Shown: one piece after another, positions 15,731 through 24,826 of the stretch
How the letters are laid out: each line of letters starts with the position of its first letter
How positions within the stretch are numbered: the first letter of the stretch is position 1
From: DATARR01 sp034666985
GTDB lineage: Bacteria > Acidobacteriota > Thermoanaerobaculia > Multivoradales > UBA5704
DNA: 64,000 bases
Direction of reading: 5' to 3'
Assembly: GCA_034666985.1 (NCBI GenBank)
Contig: JAXDKS010000055.1
Coordinates: 1 to 64,000 of the forward strand
Position numbers and translations under genes: made by a program
The notes under the pieces: model-generated
Seen by the model: only the letters and a program-made list of their open reading frames with translations
Database searches by the model: none
Told to the model about the DNA's origin: nothing

Positions 15731-18070
15731 ATGGACCCCGCAGCCCACCCCGTCTCGCCTCCCGAGTGGTGGGTGGTCCTCGGCTTCCTGCGGCAGATCG
15801 ACCGCGCCCTGCTCGGCAGGCTGGGCCGGAAGATGGTCCATCACCTCTGCTGGAACGGCGTCGAAGGGGCGGAGAGGCTGCTGCGGCGCACGGCTCCAGA
15901 GCCACCCGAGCAGGAAGAGGACTGGGATGACAACCGCCCCCTGCCCAGAGCCGCCCTGGCGCCCGACTCCGCCGTCGCCGACGAAGCCTTCCGCCTCGCC
16001 GGCGAGCGCCTCGGCGACGACGAGATCCTGGCCCTCATCCAGAGCTGGATCAAGGAGGACAAGACCACCTTCCTCAAGGCCGCCGTCGAACGGCTCGACA
16101 TGCCCCTCGCCGAGCTCGCCGACGCGCTGCAGCGGTTCCAGCAGGGGGACGTCGAGGAGGGCGAGCTCTCGCCCGCGACGCGGACGGGGCTGCGCGCCGG
16201 CCTCGCCCGCCGCTTCCTCACCGAGCAGCCGGAATTCGTCAACGCCGCCAAGAAGTACCTGGCGGTAGCCGACTTCCATGAGCTGGCGCAGCGCATCGTC
16301 TACTCCGGCCGCAGCTTCGGCCGGCTGGGCGGCAAGTCGGCCGGCCTCTTCCTCGCCGGCAAGGTGGTGGCCCGCTCCGGGATCGAGGATCTGGCCGCCG
16401 AGGTGCGCATCCCCAGGAGCTGGTTCATTCCCTCCGACGGCCTGTTCGACTTCCTGTATCAGAACGACCTCGGCGAGGTGCTCAACCGCAAGTACGACGA
16501 CCCCGAGCGGGTGCGGCTCGAATATCCGCACCTGGTGCAGCTCTTCAAGAGCTCCGCTTTCCCGCCCGAGATGCTGCGCGGCCTTACCCCGGTGCTCGAT
16601 GACCTGGAGGGGCGGCCGATCATCGTGCGCAGCTCCAGCCTGCTCGAAGACCGGCTGGGCTCCGCCTTCTCGGGCAAGTACAAGAGCCTCTTCCTCGCCA
16701 ACACCGGCAGCAAGCGGGAGCGCCTCAACGCTCTCACGGATGCCCTCGCCGAGGTCTACGCTTCGGTGTTCGGGCCCGATCCCATCGAATACCGGGCGCG
16801 GCGCGGCTTTCTCGACCTCCATGAGGAGATGGGCGTGCTCATCCAAGAGGTCGTGGGCCGCCGGATCGGACCCTACTTCCTGCCGGTCTTCTCCGGCGTC
16901 GCCTTCTGCAACAACGAGCTGCGCTGGTCGCCGCGCATCCGGCGCGAGGACGGCCTGCTGCGCCTCGTCCCGGGGCTGGGGACGCGGGCCGTCGACCGTC
17001 TCGGCGACGACTACCCCGTGCTGGTGGCCCCAGGCCAGCCGGGCCTGCGGGTGAACCAGACCCGCGACGAGGCGGTGCACTACTCGCCGAAGAAGCTGGA
17101 CGTGATCAATCTCGAATCCGGGAGCTTCGAGACCATCGACGTGGCCCCCTTCCTCGCCGCCTGGGGCGAGCGCCTGCCGATGCCCATCCTGCGGCAGATC
17201 GTGTCGATTGTTGGCCACGACCGCATCCGCCGGCCGGTGGGACTGATCGACCTGTCGCGGGAGACCGCGGTGGTGACGTTCGAGGGGCTGATCGCCGAGA
17301 CCCCCTTCCTCGGCCGCATGCGGGCCCTCCTCCAGCTCCTGCGCGAGGCCATGGGGACGCCCGTCGACATCGAGATCGCCTCGGACGGCGAGCACCTCTA
17401 CCTGCTGCAATGCCGGCCGCAGGGCATGAGCGCGGGAGAGGAGCCGGTGGTCATCCCTCGCGATCTGCCCTCCGAGCGGGTGCTGTTCACGGCCGATCGC
17501 TACGTCTCCGACGGCCGGGTGGAGGACGTCACCCACGTCGTCTACGTCGATTCGGAGGCCTATGGCCGCCTCGATCCCGACGCCATGCGCGAGGTCGGCC
17601 GGACCGTCGGGCGCCTCAACCGCCTCCTCCCCCGGCGGCGCTTCGTGCTGATGGGCCCGGGACGCTGGGGCAGCCGGGGCGACATCCGCCTCGGCGTGCC
17701 CGTCACCTACGCCGACATCAGCAACACCGCCATGCTGATGGAGATCGCCCGCCGTCAGGACGGCCACGTGCCGGACCTCTCCTTCGGCACCCACTTCTTC
17801 CAGGACCTGGTGGAATCGGCCATCCGCTACCTGCCGCTCTATCCGGACGATCCCGGTGTCGCCTTCAACGAGCCCTTCTTCCGCGGCTCGCCCAACGAGC
17901 TCCCCGCCCTGCTGCCGGAGCTCAACCATCTAGGGGAGCTGGCGGACGTGGTGCGGGTGATCGACGTGGCGCGGGCGAGCGGCGGCCTCGTGATGCGCAT
18001 CCTGATGAATGGCGAGAGCGAAGCGGCCGTGGGTCTGCTGGCGACGCCGCTGCGCAGGGACCCGTCGTGA
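15731..18070 (+). CDS. PEP/pyruvate-binding-domain protein A (PPDK ATP-grasp-like)
   Basis: This 779-residue protein has an N-terminal helical region (1-190), a PPDK-type nucleotide-binding module with RLGGKSAGLFLAGKVV near residue 197, and PIIVRSSSLLEDRLGSAFSGKY near 296. It closes with VDIEIASDGEHLYLLQCRPQG. The swivelling phosphohistidine domain and PEP barrel of real PPDK are absent. Instead, a C-terminal domain carries GPGRWGSRGD (about 641) and GTHFFQDLVES (about 685), shared with the next protein. It is probably an ATP-binding phosphotransfer or regulatory protein; function is unknown. Confidence 0.75.
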   Translation: MDPAAHPVSPPEWWVVLGFLRQIDRALLGRLGRKMVHHLCWNGVEGAERLLRRTAPEPPEQEEDWDDNRPLPRAALAPDSAVADEAFRLAGERLGDDEILALIQSWIKEDKTTFLKAAVERLDMPLAELADALQRFQQGDVEEGELSPATRTGLRAGLARRFLTEQPEFVNAAKKYLAVADFHELAQRIVYSGRSFGRLGGKSAGLFLAGKVVARSGIEDLAAEVRIPRSWFIPSDGLFDFLYQNDLGEVLNRKYDDPERVRLEYPHLVQLFKSSAFPPEMLRGLTPVLDDLEGRPIIVRSSSLLEDRLGSAFSGKYKSLFLANTGSKRERLNALTDALAEVYASVFGPDPIEYRARRGFLDLHEEMGVLIQEVVGRRIGPYFLPVFSGVAFCNNELRWSPRIRREDGLLRLVPGLGTRAVDRLGDDYPVLVAPGQPGLRVNQTRDEAVHYSPKKLDVINLESGSFETIDVAPFLAAWGERLPMPILRQIVSIVGHDRIRRPVGLIDLSRETAVVTFEGLIAETPFLGRMRALLQLLREAMGTPVDIEIASDGEHLYLLQCRPQGMSAGEEPVVIPRDLPSERVLFTADRYVSDGRVEDVTHVVYVDSEAYGRLDPDAMREVGRTVGRLNRLLPRRRFVLMGPGRWGSRGDIRLGVPVTYADISNTAMLMEIARRQDGHVPDLSFGTHFFQDLVESAIRYLPLYPDDPGVAFNEPFFRGSPNELPALLPELNHLGELADVVRVIDVARASGGLVMRILMNGESEAAVGLLATPLRRDPS

Positions 18071-21057
18071 TGCCCACCCCCGCCGATCACTCGGCCCAGA
18101 TCCGCGTCCCCTACCAGGACCTGATGCGCCACCGCATCCTGCACGTCCTGCTGGTGTCGACCCCCTACGACCGCTTCCTGCTGGAGGAAGCGGGCGAGCT
18201 CGCCGAGAGGGTGCAGGGGGAGTTCCGCAACCTGGACGTCCACTACGCCCCCGGCCTCACCGGCGTCTCCACCGGCGCCGAGGCCCTGGACCTTATCCGC
18301 CACGAGGAGAGCATCAACCTCATCATCACCACTCCCCACGTGGCGGACATGGATCCCAACCAGCTCGCTGCCGAGGTCAAGCAGGTGCGCGACATTCCCG
18401 TGGTCCTCCTGGCCTGGGACCCCTCCGAGCTCAACGGCTTCGGCACCCGGCGGGACTCGCCAATCGACCGCGCGTTCCTCTGGCAGGGGGACGCCCGCAT
18501 CCTGCAGGCGATCGTCAAATCGGTGGAGGACTGGCGCAACGCCGAGCACGACTCCCGGCGGGTGGGCGTGCAGGTGATCCTGCTGGTCGAGGACAACGTG
18601 CGCCACTACTCCTCGTTCCTCCCCCTGATGTATTCAGAGCTGCTGGAGCATTCGCAGCGGGTGATCGCCGAGGGGCTCAACCTGTCGCAGAAGATCCTGC
18701 GCATGCGGGCGCGGCCCAAGGTCCTCCTCTGCACCACCTTCGAGGAAGCCCGCCGGGCCTTCGACGATTACGCGGACGAGGTGCTGGGGATCATCTCGGA
18801 CGTGGAGTTTCCCATGGCCCCGGGGCTGGAGGTCTCCACGGAAGCAGGGCTGCGCTTCACCGGGCTGGTGCGCACCCACTATCAGGACATCCCCATCGTC
18901 CTCCATTCCTCGAAGCCCGAGAACGAGAAGCTGGCCCGCCAGGCGCGCGCCCGCTTCCTCCTCAAGGGCTCGCCCCACCTGCTGGAGGACCTGCACAAGG
19001 TGATGATCCAGGACTTCGGCTTCGGCCCCTTCATCTTCCGCTGGGGAGACCGCCGCGAGGACGAAGAGAGGGAGGTGGAGATGGAGGTCGACCGGGCGGA
19101 CGACCTGCGGAGCCTGGAGGAGAAGCTGAAGACGCTCCCCGCCGACTCCCTGCTCTACCACGGCAAGGGGAACCACTTCTCCCGCTGGCTCAAGGCGCGG
19201 ACGGAGTTCGCCCTCGCCCACGCCCTGCGCCCCCGCAAGCTGGAGGACTACGGCAACGATCCCGAGGCGCTGCGGGCGGACCTCATCCAGGCCCTCGCCG
19301 ATTACCGCTTCGAGCGCAGCCAGACCGTGGTGGCGGACTTCGACCGCGGCACCTTCGACCTCGGGAGCGACTTCTACCGCATCGGCGGCGGCTCCCTCGG
19401 CGGCAAGGCCCGGGGTCTCGCCTTCGTGCGGCGGCTGATCTCGCTCCACGGTCTCCGCAACCATTTCCCCGAGGTGCGCATCTGCATCCCGACCACGGCG
19501 GTGCTGGGCACCGACGTCGCCGACCGCTTCCTGGACGACAACGACCTGCGCTCCTTCGCCATCGACTGCCAGGACGACGCGGAGCTCTGGCAGCGCTTCG
19601 AACGCGCCCCCTTCCCCGAGGAGGCCGAGCGCGACCTGACGGCTTTCCTGGAGAAGGTCCGCCAGCCGCTGGCCGTGCGCTCCTCCAGCCTGCTGGAGGA
19701 CTCCCAGAACCAGCCCTTCACCGGCGTCTACGACACGCTGATGGTGCGCAACAACGCCTGGAGCGTGGCGGAGCGGGTGCGGCAGGCGACGCTAGCCGTC
19801 AGGCGCGTCTGGGCCTCGGCCTTCTCCCAGCACGCCAAGGCCTACCTCATGGCCACGTCCTTCCGCTTGGAAGAGGAGAAGATGGCCGTGATGCTCCAGT
19901 GCATCGTGGGAGCCGTCCACGGTCCCCGCTTCTACCCTGAGATCTCGGGCGTGGCCCGCTCGCACAACTTCTATCCCGCGGCGCCCGCGAAGGCGGAGGA
20001 TGGCATCGCCGCCGTGGCCCTCGGGCTGGGCCGCGCCATCGTCGAAGGGGGCGCCTGCCTGCGCTTCTGCCCTCTCTATCCCCTGCACGTGCCCCAGCTT
20101 TCCTCAGTGAAAGAGGCCCTGGAGACCACGCAGCGGGACTTCTGGGCCCTGCGTATGGAAGGAGACTCCGATCTTGCCATGCGCGAAGAGCTCTTCGGCC
20201 TCGACGTGGCCGAAGCGGACGGCACTCTGGCCAGGGTGGCCTCCACCTACTCGAAGGAGAACGACGTCATCTACGACGGCCTCTCCCGCCGTGGCACGCG
20301 CCTGGTGACCTTCTCCCCCATCCTCAAGCACGCCCTCTTCCCCCTGTCCGAGGTCCTGCGGACGCTGATGGCGGCCGGCGAGGAGGGAGTGGGAGGGCCG
20401 GTGGAGATCGAGTTCGCCGTGAACCTCTCTCTGCAGCCGGGAAAGCCGCTGGAATTCGGCTTCCTCCAGGTGCGCCCCCTGGCCCTCGCCCGCGAGACCG
20501 AGGCTGTCGAGGTGGGCGAGGTGAGCGAGGTGGATCCCGGCGCCGTCCTCTGCCGCAGCCCGAAGGTGCTGGGCAACGGCCGGATCGAGGGGATTCGCGA
20601 CTTGGTGGTGGTGGATTTCCAGCGCTTCGAGCGGGCCCGGAGCCGCGAGGCGGCGAAGGAGATCGGCCGGCTCAACGCGAAGCTCCTGGCCGAGGGCGTC
20701 CCCTACGTGCTGATCGGCGTCGGCCGTTGGGGCTCGCGCGATCCGTGGCTGGGCATCCCCGTGAGTTGGGGCCAGGTGGCCGGGGCGAAGGTCATCGTCG
20801 AGGCGGGGCTGCGCGACCTCAAGGTGACCCCCTCGCAGGGCAGCCACTTCTTCCAGAACCTGACCTCCTTCAACGTCGGCTACTTCACCGTCAACCCCGA
20901 GGACGGCGACGGCCGGCTCGACTGGGACTGGCTCGACGCCCAGCCCGCCAGGAGCGCCAACGCCCACGTGCGCCATCTGCGGCTGGCGGAGCCCGTGCTG
21001 ATCAAGATGAATGGGCGGAAGGGGGAAGGGGTGATTTTGAAGCCCAGGACAGAGTAA
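18070..21057 (+). CDS. PEP/pyruvate-binding-domain protein B with receiver-like N-terminus
   Basis: This 995-residue protein starts at ATG 18070, overlapping the previous stop (TGATG). Residues 20-140 look like a receiver fold lacking the phospho-Asp (LIITTPHV in its place). Residues 168-320 form a second receiver with LLVEDN and ISDVEFP, so the acidic pocket and acceptor Asp (near 243) remain. Then comes the PPDK-type module (GGGSLGGKARGLAFVRRL near 438; AVRSSSLLEDSQNQPFTGVY near 532). The C-terminal GVGRWGSRDPW (about 883) and GSHFFQNLTS match protein A. No phosphohistidine domain is seen. The partner kinase is unknown. Confidence 0.75.
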   Translation: MPTPADHSAQIRVPYQDLMRHRILHVLLVSTPYDRFLLEEAGELAERVQGEFRNLDVHYAPGLTGVSTGAEALDLIRHEESINLIITTPHVADMDPNQLAAEVKQVRDIPVVLLAWDPSELNGFGTRRDSPIDRAFLWQGDARILQAIVKSVEDWRNAEHDSRRVGVQVILLVEDNVRHYSSFLPLMYSELLEHSQRVIAEGLNLSQKILRMRARPKVLLCTTFEEARRAFDDYADEVLGIISDVEFPMAPGLEVSTEAGLRFTGLVRTHYQDIPIVLHSSKPENEKLARQARARFLLKGSPHLLEDLHKVMIQDFGFGPFIFRWGDRREDEEREVEMEVDRADDLRSLEEKLKTLPADSLLYHGKGNHFSRWLKARTEFALAHALRPRKLEDYGNDPEALRADLIQALADYRFERSQTVVADFDRGTFDLGSDFYRIGGGSLGGKARGLAFVRRLISLHGLRNHFPEVRICIPTTAVLGTDVADRFLDDNDLRSFAIDCQDDAELWQRFERAPFPEEAERDLTAFLEKVRQPLAVRSSSLLEDSQNQPFTGVYDTLMVRNNAWSVAERVRQATLAVRRVWASAFSQHAKAYLMATSFRLEEEKMAVMLQCIVGAVHGPRFYPEISGVARSHNFYPAAPAKAEDGIAAVALGLGRAIVEGGACLRFCPLYPLHVPQLSSVKEALETTQRDFWALRMEGDSDLAMREELFGLDVAEADGTLARVASTYSKENDVIYDGLSRRGTRLVTFSPILKHALFPLSEVLRTLMAAGEEGVGGPVEIEFAVNLSLQPGKPLEFGFLQVRPLALARETEAVEVGEVSEVDPGAVLCRSPKVLGNGRIEGIRDLVVVDFQRFERARSREAAKEIGRLNAKLLAEGVPYVLIGVGRWGSRDPWLGIPVSWGQVAGAKVIVEAGLRDLKVTPSQGSHFFQNLTSFNVGYFTVNPEDGDGRLDWDWLDAQPARSANAHVRHLRLAEPVLIKMNGRKGEGVILKPRTE

Positions 21058-21099
21058 GATAGAATCCAGAGGTAAGGAACTCGCAGAAAGTAGGACACC

Positions 21100-21360
21100 A
21101 TGTCGATCTCCAGAGTCACCAGCAAAGGTCAGGTCACCATTCCCGCCGAAGTCCGCAAAGCCCTGGACATCCACCAGGGGGATGATCTCGTCTTCGAGGT
21201 GTCCTCCAAGCAGGTGGCCCGGCTTCGGGTGGTCAAGAGACGCCGGCTTTCAGAGCTTTACGGAGCTCTCCCTCCGACCCGAAAATTTCCTGGCACGGAG
21301 GCCGTGCGCGATGAGGTCGGATATTCGCTGGGGAAAGAGTTGGAGGAACGGCGCCGGTGA
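21100..21360 (+). CDS. AbrB/MazE-fold antitoxin
   Basis: This 86-residue protein has the swapped-hairpin DNA-binding signature SRVTSKGQVTIPAEVRKALDIHQGD at the N-terminus and a toxin-binding C-terminal half. It would repress its own operon. The stop overlaps the start of the PIN-domain toxin gene (GTGA), the standard VapBC arrangement. Confidence 0.9.
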   Translation: MSISRVTSKGQVTIPAEVRKALDIHQGDDLVFEVSSKQVARLRVVKRRRLSELYGALPPTRKFPGTEAVRDEVGYSLGKELEERRR

Positions 21361-21761
21361 AGCGGCTCTGGGTGGATGCCAACGTCGTGGTGAGATTCCT
21401 GACGGGAGATCCACCGGAGATGGCGGAGCGTTCAGCGAAATTGATGTCGAGGGCCGAGAGCGGAGAGGTCGTCCTGGTCCTGTCCTCCATCGTGGTCGCG
21501 GAGGTGATCTGGGTGCTCAAGTCCTTCTATCACTATCCCCTCGAGGACGTCGCGCGGGTCGTGATCCCGCTCATCAGCGCGGACGGCGTGGAGACCGAGG
21601 ATCGCGAGCTCATGGTCCAGGCCATCGAGCTGGCACGGGAGAAGAACGTCTCTTTCATCGACGCCTTCCTGGCACTGAAAGCCGTTCGTCATCAGGAGAG
21701 CGTCTGCTCCTTCGACGACGACTTCAAGCGTCTCCCCGCCCATCGGGTCGTGCCCGCGTAG
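21357..21761 (+). CDS. vapC: VapC-type PIN-domain toxin
   Basis: This 134-residue PIN-domain ribonuclease starts at GTG. The acidic site is visible as LWVDANVVVRFL (first Asp), VVAEVIWVL (Glu), SFIDAFLALKA (Asp) and CSFDDDFKRL (Asp). VapC toxins usually cut tRNA or rRNA. The paired antitoxin is the AbrB-fold protein directly upstream. Confidence 0.9.
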   Translation: MKRLWVDANVVVRFLTGDPPEMAERSAKLMSRAESGEVVLVLSSIVVAEVIWVLKSFYHYPLEDVARVVIPLISADGVETEDRELMVQAIELAREKNVSFIDAFLALKAVRHQESVCSFDDDFKRLPAHRVVPA

Positions 21762-21800
21762 CACCTTGATACACTCCGCCAAAGAACGGAGGGGATCCCC

Positions 21801-22577
21801 ATGGCGGCTATCACCGTGCGGGTTCAAGCGAAGGGCGGCAAGTTCCTGGCGGACGACATCGGCGGCTCGGAGGTGACGATCCGCGACGCGCAGACCGGCG
21901 AGCGGCTCGGGGGCGGCCTCGCTCTGGGCACGGACTCGGGCAATCTGTCGACCACGTATACGTCCAACGCCTCCCTGAGCGCCATCGTCACGCCGGCAGT
22001 GCTTCCGGCGACTGAGCCCACCATCCAGTGGCTGTCGCCGGACATGAACACCTCGGGGCTGACGGCGGAGCTCCCCATCTCTCGCCCCACGCTCCTGGCG
22101 ATCACCGCCTTCGGACCCCTGGGCGGCCTGCAGTCGGCCCACCGGGTCACGACCGCGCAGTGGATCGTCCCAGGGCAGACCCTGAACGAGGGGCCGGGGT
22201 TCGTGGTCGAGCTGCCGGGCCTGCTCGTCCAGGTCCTGGAGCCCGCCACCCACCTGGCGATCCTATCCACCGATCTCCCCTACACCATTTCCTTGCAGGT
22301 GAACGTGACCATGATGTGCGGCTGCCAGATCGCCGACGGCCAGCCGTGGATCCCCTCCGACTTCGAGGTGACGGCCGCCATCGGCTTCGTGGGACAGCCG
22401 GCCGCGGAGACGGTGACGCTCGAATTCCCGGGGAAGGTCCCCAGCCTCTTCACCGGCTCGTGGAAGCTCCCGGCCGGCTCTTCCGGCTTCTACCAGGCGG
22501 TGATCACCGCCGTGCAGCGCAGCACCGGCAACACCGGTACGGGGACGGTGACCTTCTTCGTGAAGGAGGCCACCTGA
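21801..22577 (+). CDS. Hypothetical beta-rich protein
   Basis: This 258-residue protein of unrecognised family has a start supported by GGAGGGGATC just upstream. It is rich in Thr, Val, Gly and Pro, reads as repeated beta strands and has no signal peptide or membrane segment. A CGC motif occurs at MMCGCQIADGQPW, and the tail SSGFYQAVITAVQRSTG is followed by VTFFVKEA, suggesting an immunoglobulin-like sandwich. The next gene, 71 bases on, encodes a secreted repeat protein, but a shared role is not shown. Confidence 0.6.
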   Translation: MAAITVRVQAKGGKFLADDIGGSEVTIRDAQTGERLGGGLALGTDSGNLSTTYTSNASLSAIVTPAVLPATEPTIQWLSPDMNTSGLTAELPISRPTLLAITAFGPLGGLQSAHRVTTAQWIVPGQTLNEGPGFVVELPGLLVQVLEPATHLAILSTDLPYTISLQVNVTMMCGCQIADGQPWIPSDFEVTAAIGFVGQPAAETVTLEFPGKVPSLFTGSWKLPAGSSGFYQAVITAVQRSTGNTGTGTVTFFVKEAT

Positions 22578-22648
22578 TGGGGTGGGTGCGCGATTTCGTC
22601 CCGCGTATTAAGATCCCCACATCGAACCTTGCTTGAAAGGAGTGGCGA

Positions 22649-23944
22649 ATGAGAACGCAAGCCGTCCTGGCATTGATCCGCCCCCGAGTCCTCGGTGCCA
22701 TCCTGCTGTCCCTCCTTGCAGGCGGTGCTCTCCTCGGCACCCCCACTCCGGCGTGGGCCGAGGGCCGGGTCACCTTCACGCAGTTGTCCGTCGAGCAGTG
22801 CAAGGGCACCTGCACGCTCAAGCTGAGCTGCGGCGTGGCCGGCAAGCCGGTGGAGCTCATGTCCGGCAAGCAGGGCCGGACCAAGGACCTGCTGGCCATC
22901 GGCAAGGCGATCGAGATCCAGCAGTTCCCCGCCGAGGTGAAGTGCACGGCCTACAAGGACACGGGCTGGATCGGCACCACCTGGGAGGAGATCGGCACCG
23001 GCTCGGTGAGCGTGCCCTCGGGCGGGGACTACAGGCTCGACATCGACAAGGCCGACCTGGGTAGCGTACGGGTCCTCATGGCCGTCGACAGCCTGGAGAG
23101 CTTCCTCCCGGCCGCGCCGGCTGCCGCAGCCGCGCCGGCCACACCCGCACCCGCCAAGGGCAAGAAGGCGGCCACGGCGAAGACGGCCACGCCGCTCCAG
23201 GTCGCCGGCGTGTTCAACCCCGACAAGCAGGGGCACGCGGTGGTGATCGGCCTCGAATGGCCGGCGTTCAAGGACCGCATGGACAAGATGGCCACCCAGG
23301 GCCTCAAGCTGGTGGACATCGAGGTCTTCGAGGACGGCGGCAAACGGTACTGGAGCGGCATCTTCAAGAACGTCCCCGACCGGGTCGTGCTGCGCGCCAA
23401 CCAGACCTGGGACGAGTTCCTCGCGCAGTGGAAGCAGTTGACCGGCGGCCGGGCGCGTCTGGTGGACCTGGAGATCTACGGCGACAGCGCCAAGCCCACC
23501 TTCGCCGGCCTTTACCGCGACTACTCCGAGGGGCACACGATCTGGGTGGGCCAGGAACGGAAGGACATGCTGAGCAAGGTCAAGGAGCTCCAGGACTACA
23601 AGGGCCTGCAACTCGTGGACGCCGAGATCTATCACGCCAACGGCAAGCTCTTCTACGCCGGCGCCTTCCGTCAAACCACGGGCAAGTACGCGCTGTGGAC
23701 CGCCCTCGACCGCGCGGCGTTCGAGAACCAGTGGAAGCAGGGAGCCGCCAAGGGCCAGCAGATGGTGGACCTGGAGACCTACACCGACGGTGGCAAGCGG
23801 GTCTATGACGCCATCGTCCGCACCGGCATGGGCGGGCCCGGCGACGTACTGCTGGGCGCCGACGTGCCCGGCTTCACCAAGCGCTGGCTGGACGACACGA
23901 GCAAGGGCCTGCGTCTGGTGAGCCTCGAGTTCTTCCGCGAGTGA
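22649..23944 (+). CDS. Secreted protein with about five bacterial tandem repeats (BTRD1-like)
   Basis: This 431-residue exported protein has a signal peptide ending PTPAWA near residue 37. The first 150 residues form a small Cys-containing domain, followed by an Ala/Pro/Lys linker. Then come about five repeats of roughly 45-50 residues, each with a GLKLVDIEVFEDGGKRYW-like line (LVDLEIYGDSAKPTFAG, LVDAEIYHANGKLFYAG, MVDLETYTDGGKRVYDA, LVSLEFFRE). This matches the repeat found in polyglycine-hydrolase and beta-lactamase-like secreted proteins. No catalytic domain is seen. Binding in the periplasm or outside the cell is the likely role. Confidence 0.7.
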   Translation: MRTQAVLALIRPRVLGAILLSLLAGGALLGTPTPAWAEGRVTFTQLSVEQCKGTCTLKLSCGVAGKPVELMSGKQGRTKDLLAIGKAIEIQQFPAEVKCTAYKDTGWIGTTWEEIGTGSVSVPSGGDYRLDIDKADLGSVRVLMAVDSLESFLPAAPAAAAAPATPAPAKGKKAATAKTATPLQVAGVFNPDKQGHAVVIGLEWPAFKDRMDKMATQGLKLVDIEVFEDGGKRYWSGIFKNVPDRVVLRANQTWDEFLAQWKQLTGGRARLVDLEIYGDSAKPTFAGLYRDYSEGHTIWVGQERKDMLSKVKELQDYKGLQLVDAEIYHANGKLFYAGAFRQTTGKYALWTALDRAAFENQWKQGAAKGQQMVDLETYTDGGKRVYDAIVRTGMGGPGDVLLGADVPGFTKRWLDDTSKGLRLVSLEFFRE

Positions 23945-23966
23945 CGCGGGGCTCGCCCCCCTCAAC

Positions 23967-23990
23967 CCCCCTCTCTATGAGGAGAGGGGG
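23967..23990. terminator. Bidirectional hairpin between convergent genes
   Basis: CCCCCTCTC (23967-23975) pairs with GAGAGGGGG (23982-23990) across a six-base loop. The minus-strand regulator's stop codon lies inside it. Confidence 0.55.
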
Positions 23991-24727
23991 TGCTGCTCCT
24001 TCCCCGCCGCCCGCGCCCGGCCCACGTACTCCATGAGCTCCCGCACCGGCCCCGTGGCCATGCCCGCGATCGAGGGCTCCTCCCGCCACATCCGGCCGGC
24101 CGACTGCGCGATGCCGGGGTTGCCGCCGGTGAACTCCTGGATCAGGGCGTCCCAGCGGCGGACGAGGGCCTGCACGGTCTCGCTCGCGGGGTCTGTGCCC
24201 CTCTCCATCTCCGCTCTCACCTGGTCCATCAGCTCCTGCCAGTCCGTCTGCGACTGGCGGATGCGATCCTCGCCGATCAGCTCCCGCCGCTGGCGGAGCT
24301 CCTCGGTCTGTTCGGGGGTGTAGTACTTGTCCATCATGTTCATCACCTCGATGACCTGAAGGAACTCTCCGGTGGAGATCGAGCCAGCCTTCCCCCAGCC
24401 CTCGGCGATGGCTTCCAGCCGCTCGCACAGGCGCTGCTGCAAGGTGATCTGCTCTCTCAGGTGGCCGATCTGCATCCGCAACACCTGGTCGGGCGAGACC
24501 TCGGGACGGGCCAGGAACTCCTTGACCTCCTCCAGGGAGAATCCCAGATTGCGGAGCGACTTGATCTGCTGGAGGCGGATCACGTCGCCCTCGGTGTAGA
24601 GGCGGTAGCCCGCCTCGGTGGTCCGGGACGGCCGCAACAGGCCGATCTCGTCGTAGTAGTGGAGGGTCCGCACCGTGATCCCCGTCCACCGGGCCAGCTC
24701 GCCCACCTTCCAGGGCGCGGGCCGCAT
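23975..24727 (-). CDS. MerR family regulator with TipAS-like domain
   Basis: The 250-residue regulator has an N-terminal winged helix (WKVGELARWTGITVRTLHYYDEIGLLRPSRTTEAGYRLY), a long dimerisation helix, and a C-terminal all-alpha domain (MMDKYYTPEQTEELRQRR, then WQELMDQVRAEMERGTDP) typical of TipA-class drug-sensing regulators. The start at 24727 follows AAGGAGG and keeps a 5' leader. An in-frame ATG at 24760 would coincide with the predicted transcription start. It probably controls its own promoter. Target genes beyond itself are not evident. Confidence 0.88.
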   Translation of the reverse strand: MRPAPWKVGELARWTGITVRTLHYYDEIGLLRPSRTTEAGYRLYTEGDVIRLQQIKSLRNLGFSLEEVKEFLARPEVSPDQVLRMQIGHLREQITLQQRLCERLEAIAEGWGKAGSISTGEFLQVIEVMNMMDKYYTPEQTEELRQRRELIGEDRIRQSQTDWQELMDQVRAEMERGTDPASETVQALVRRWDALIQEFTGGNPGIAQSAGRMWREEPSIAGMATGPVRELMEYVGRARAAGKEQHPLSS

Positions 24728-24767
24728 CACTCCTCCTTGCCGGCGATTGGTGGCGTCCATGGAGGAG

Positions 24768-24798
24768 ACGATAAAGCCTCACGTGGCGTGAGGGTCAA
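24768..24798 (-). promoter_or_regulatory. MerR-type promoter with operator in a 19-bp spacer
   Basis: On the minus strand TTGACC (24798-24793) and TATCGT (24773-24768) are separated by 19 bases, the overlong spacing MerR proteins correct. The spacer holds most of a perfect 7-3-7 palindrome CCTCACG-TGG-CGTGAGG (24777-24793), whose last base overlaps the -35. Confidence 0.75.
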
Positions 24799-24826
24799 GG
24801 GGGGATTTCGATTCCTGCTTCCTACT

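Noticed and set aside
14234..17929. Minus-strand open frame of more than 1200 codons
   Set aside because: It is antisense to the GDH and PEP/pyruvate-binding genes, full of His/Gly/Pro/Arg low-complexity sequence and without domain motifs. In high-GC DNA the antisense frame is often open by composition.
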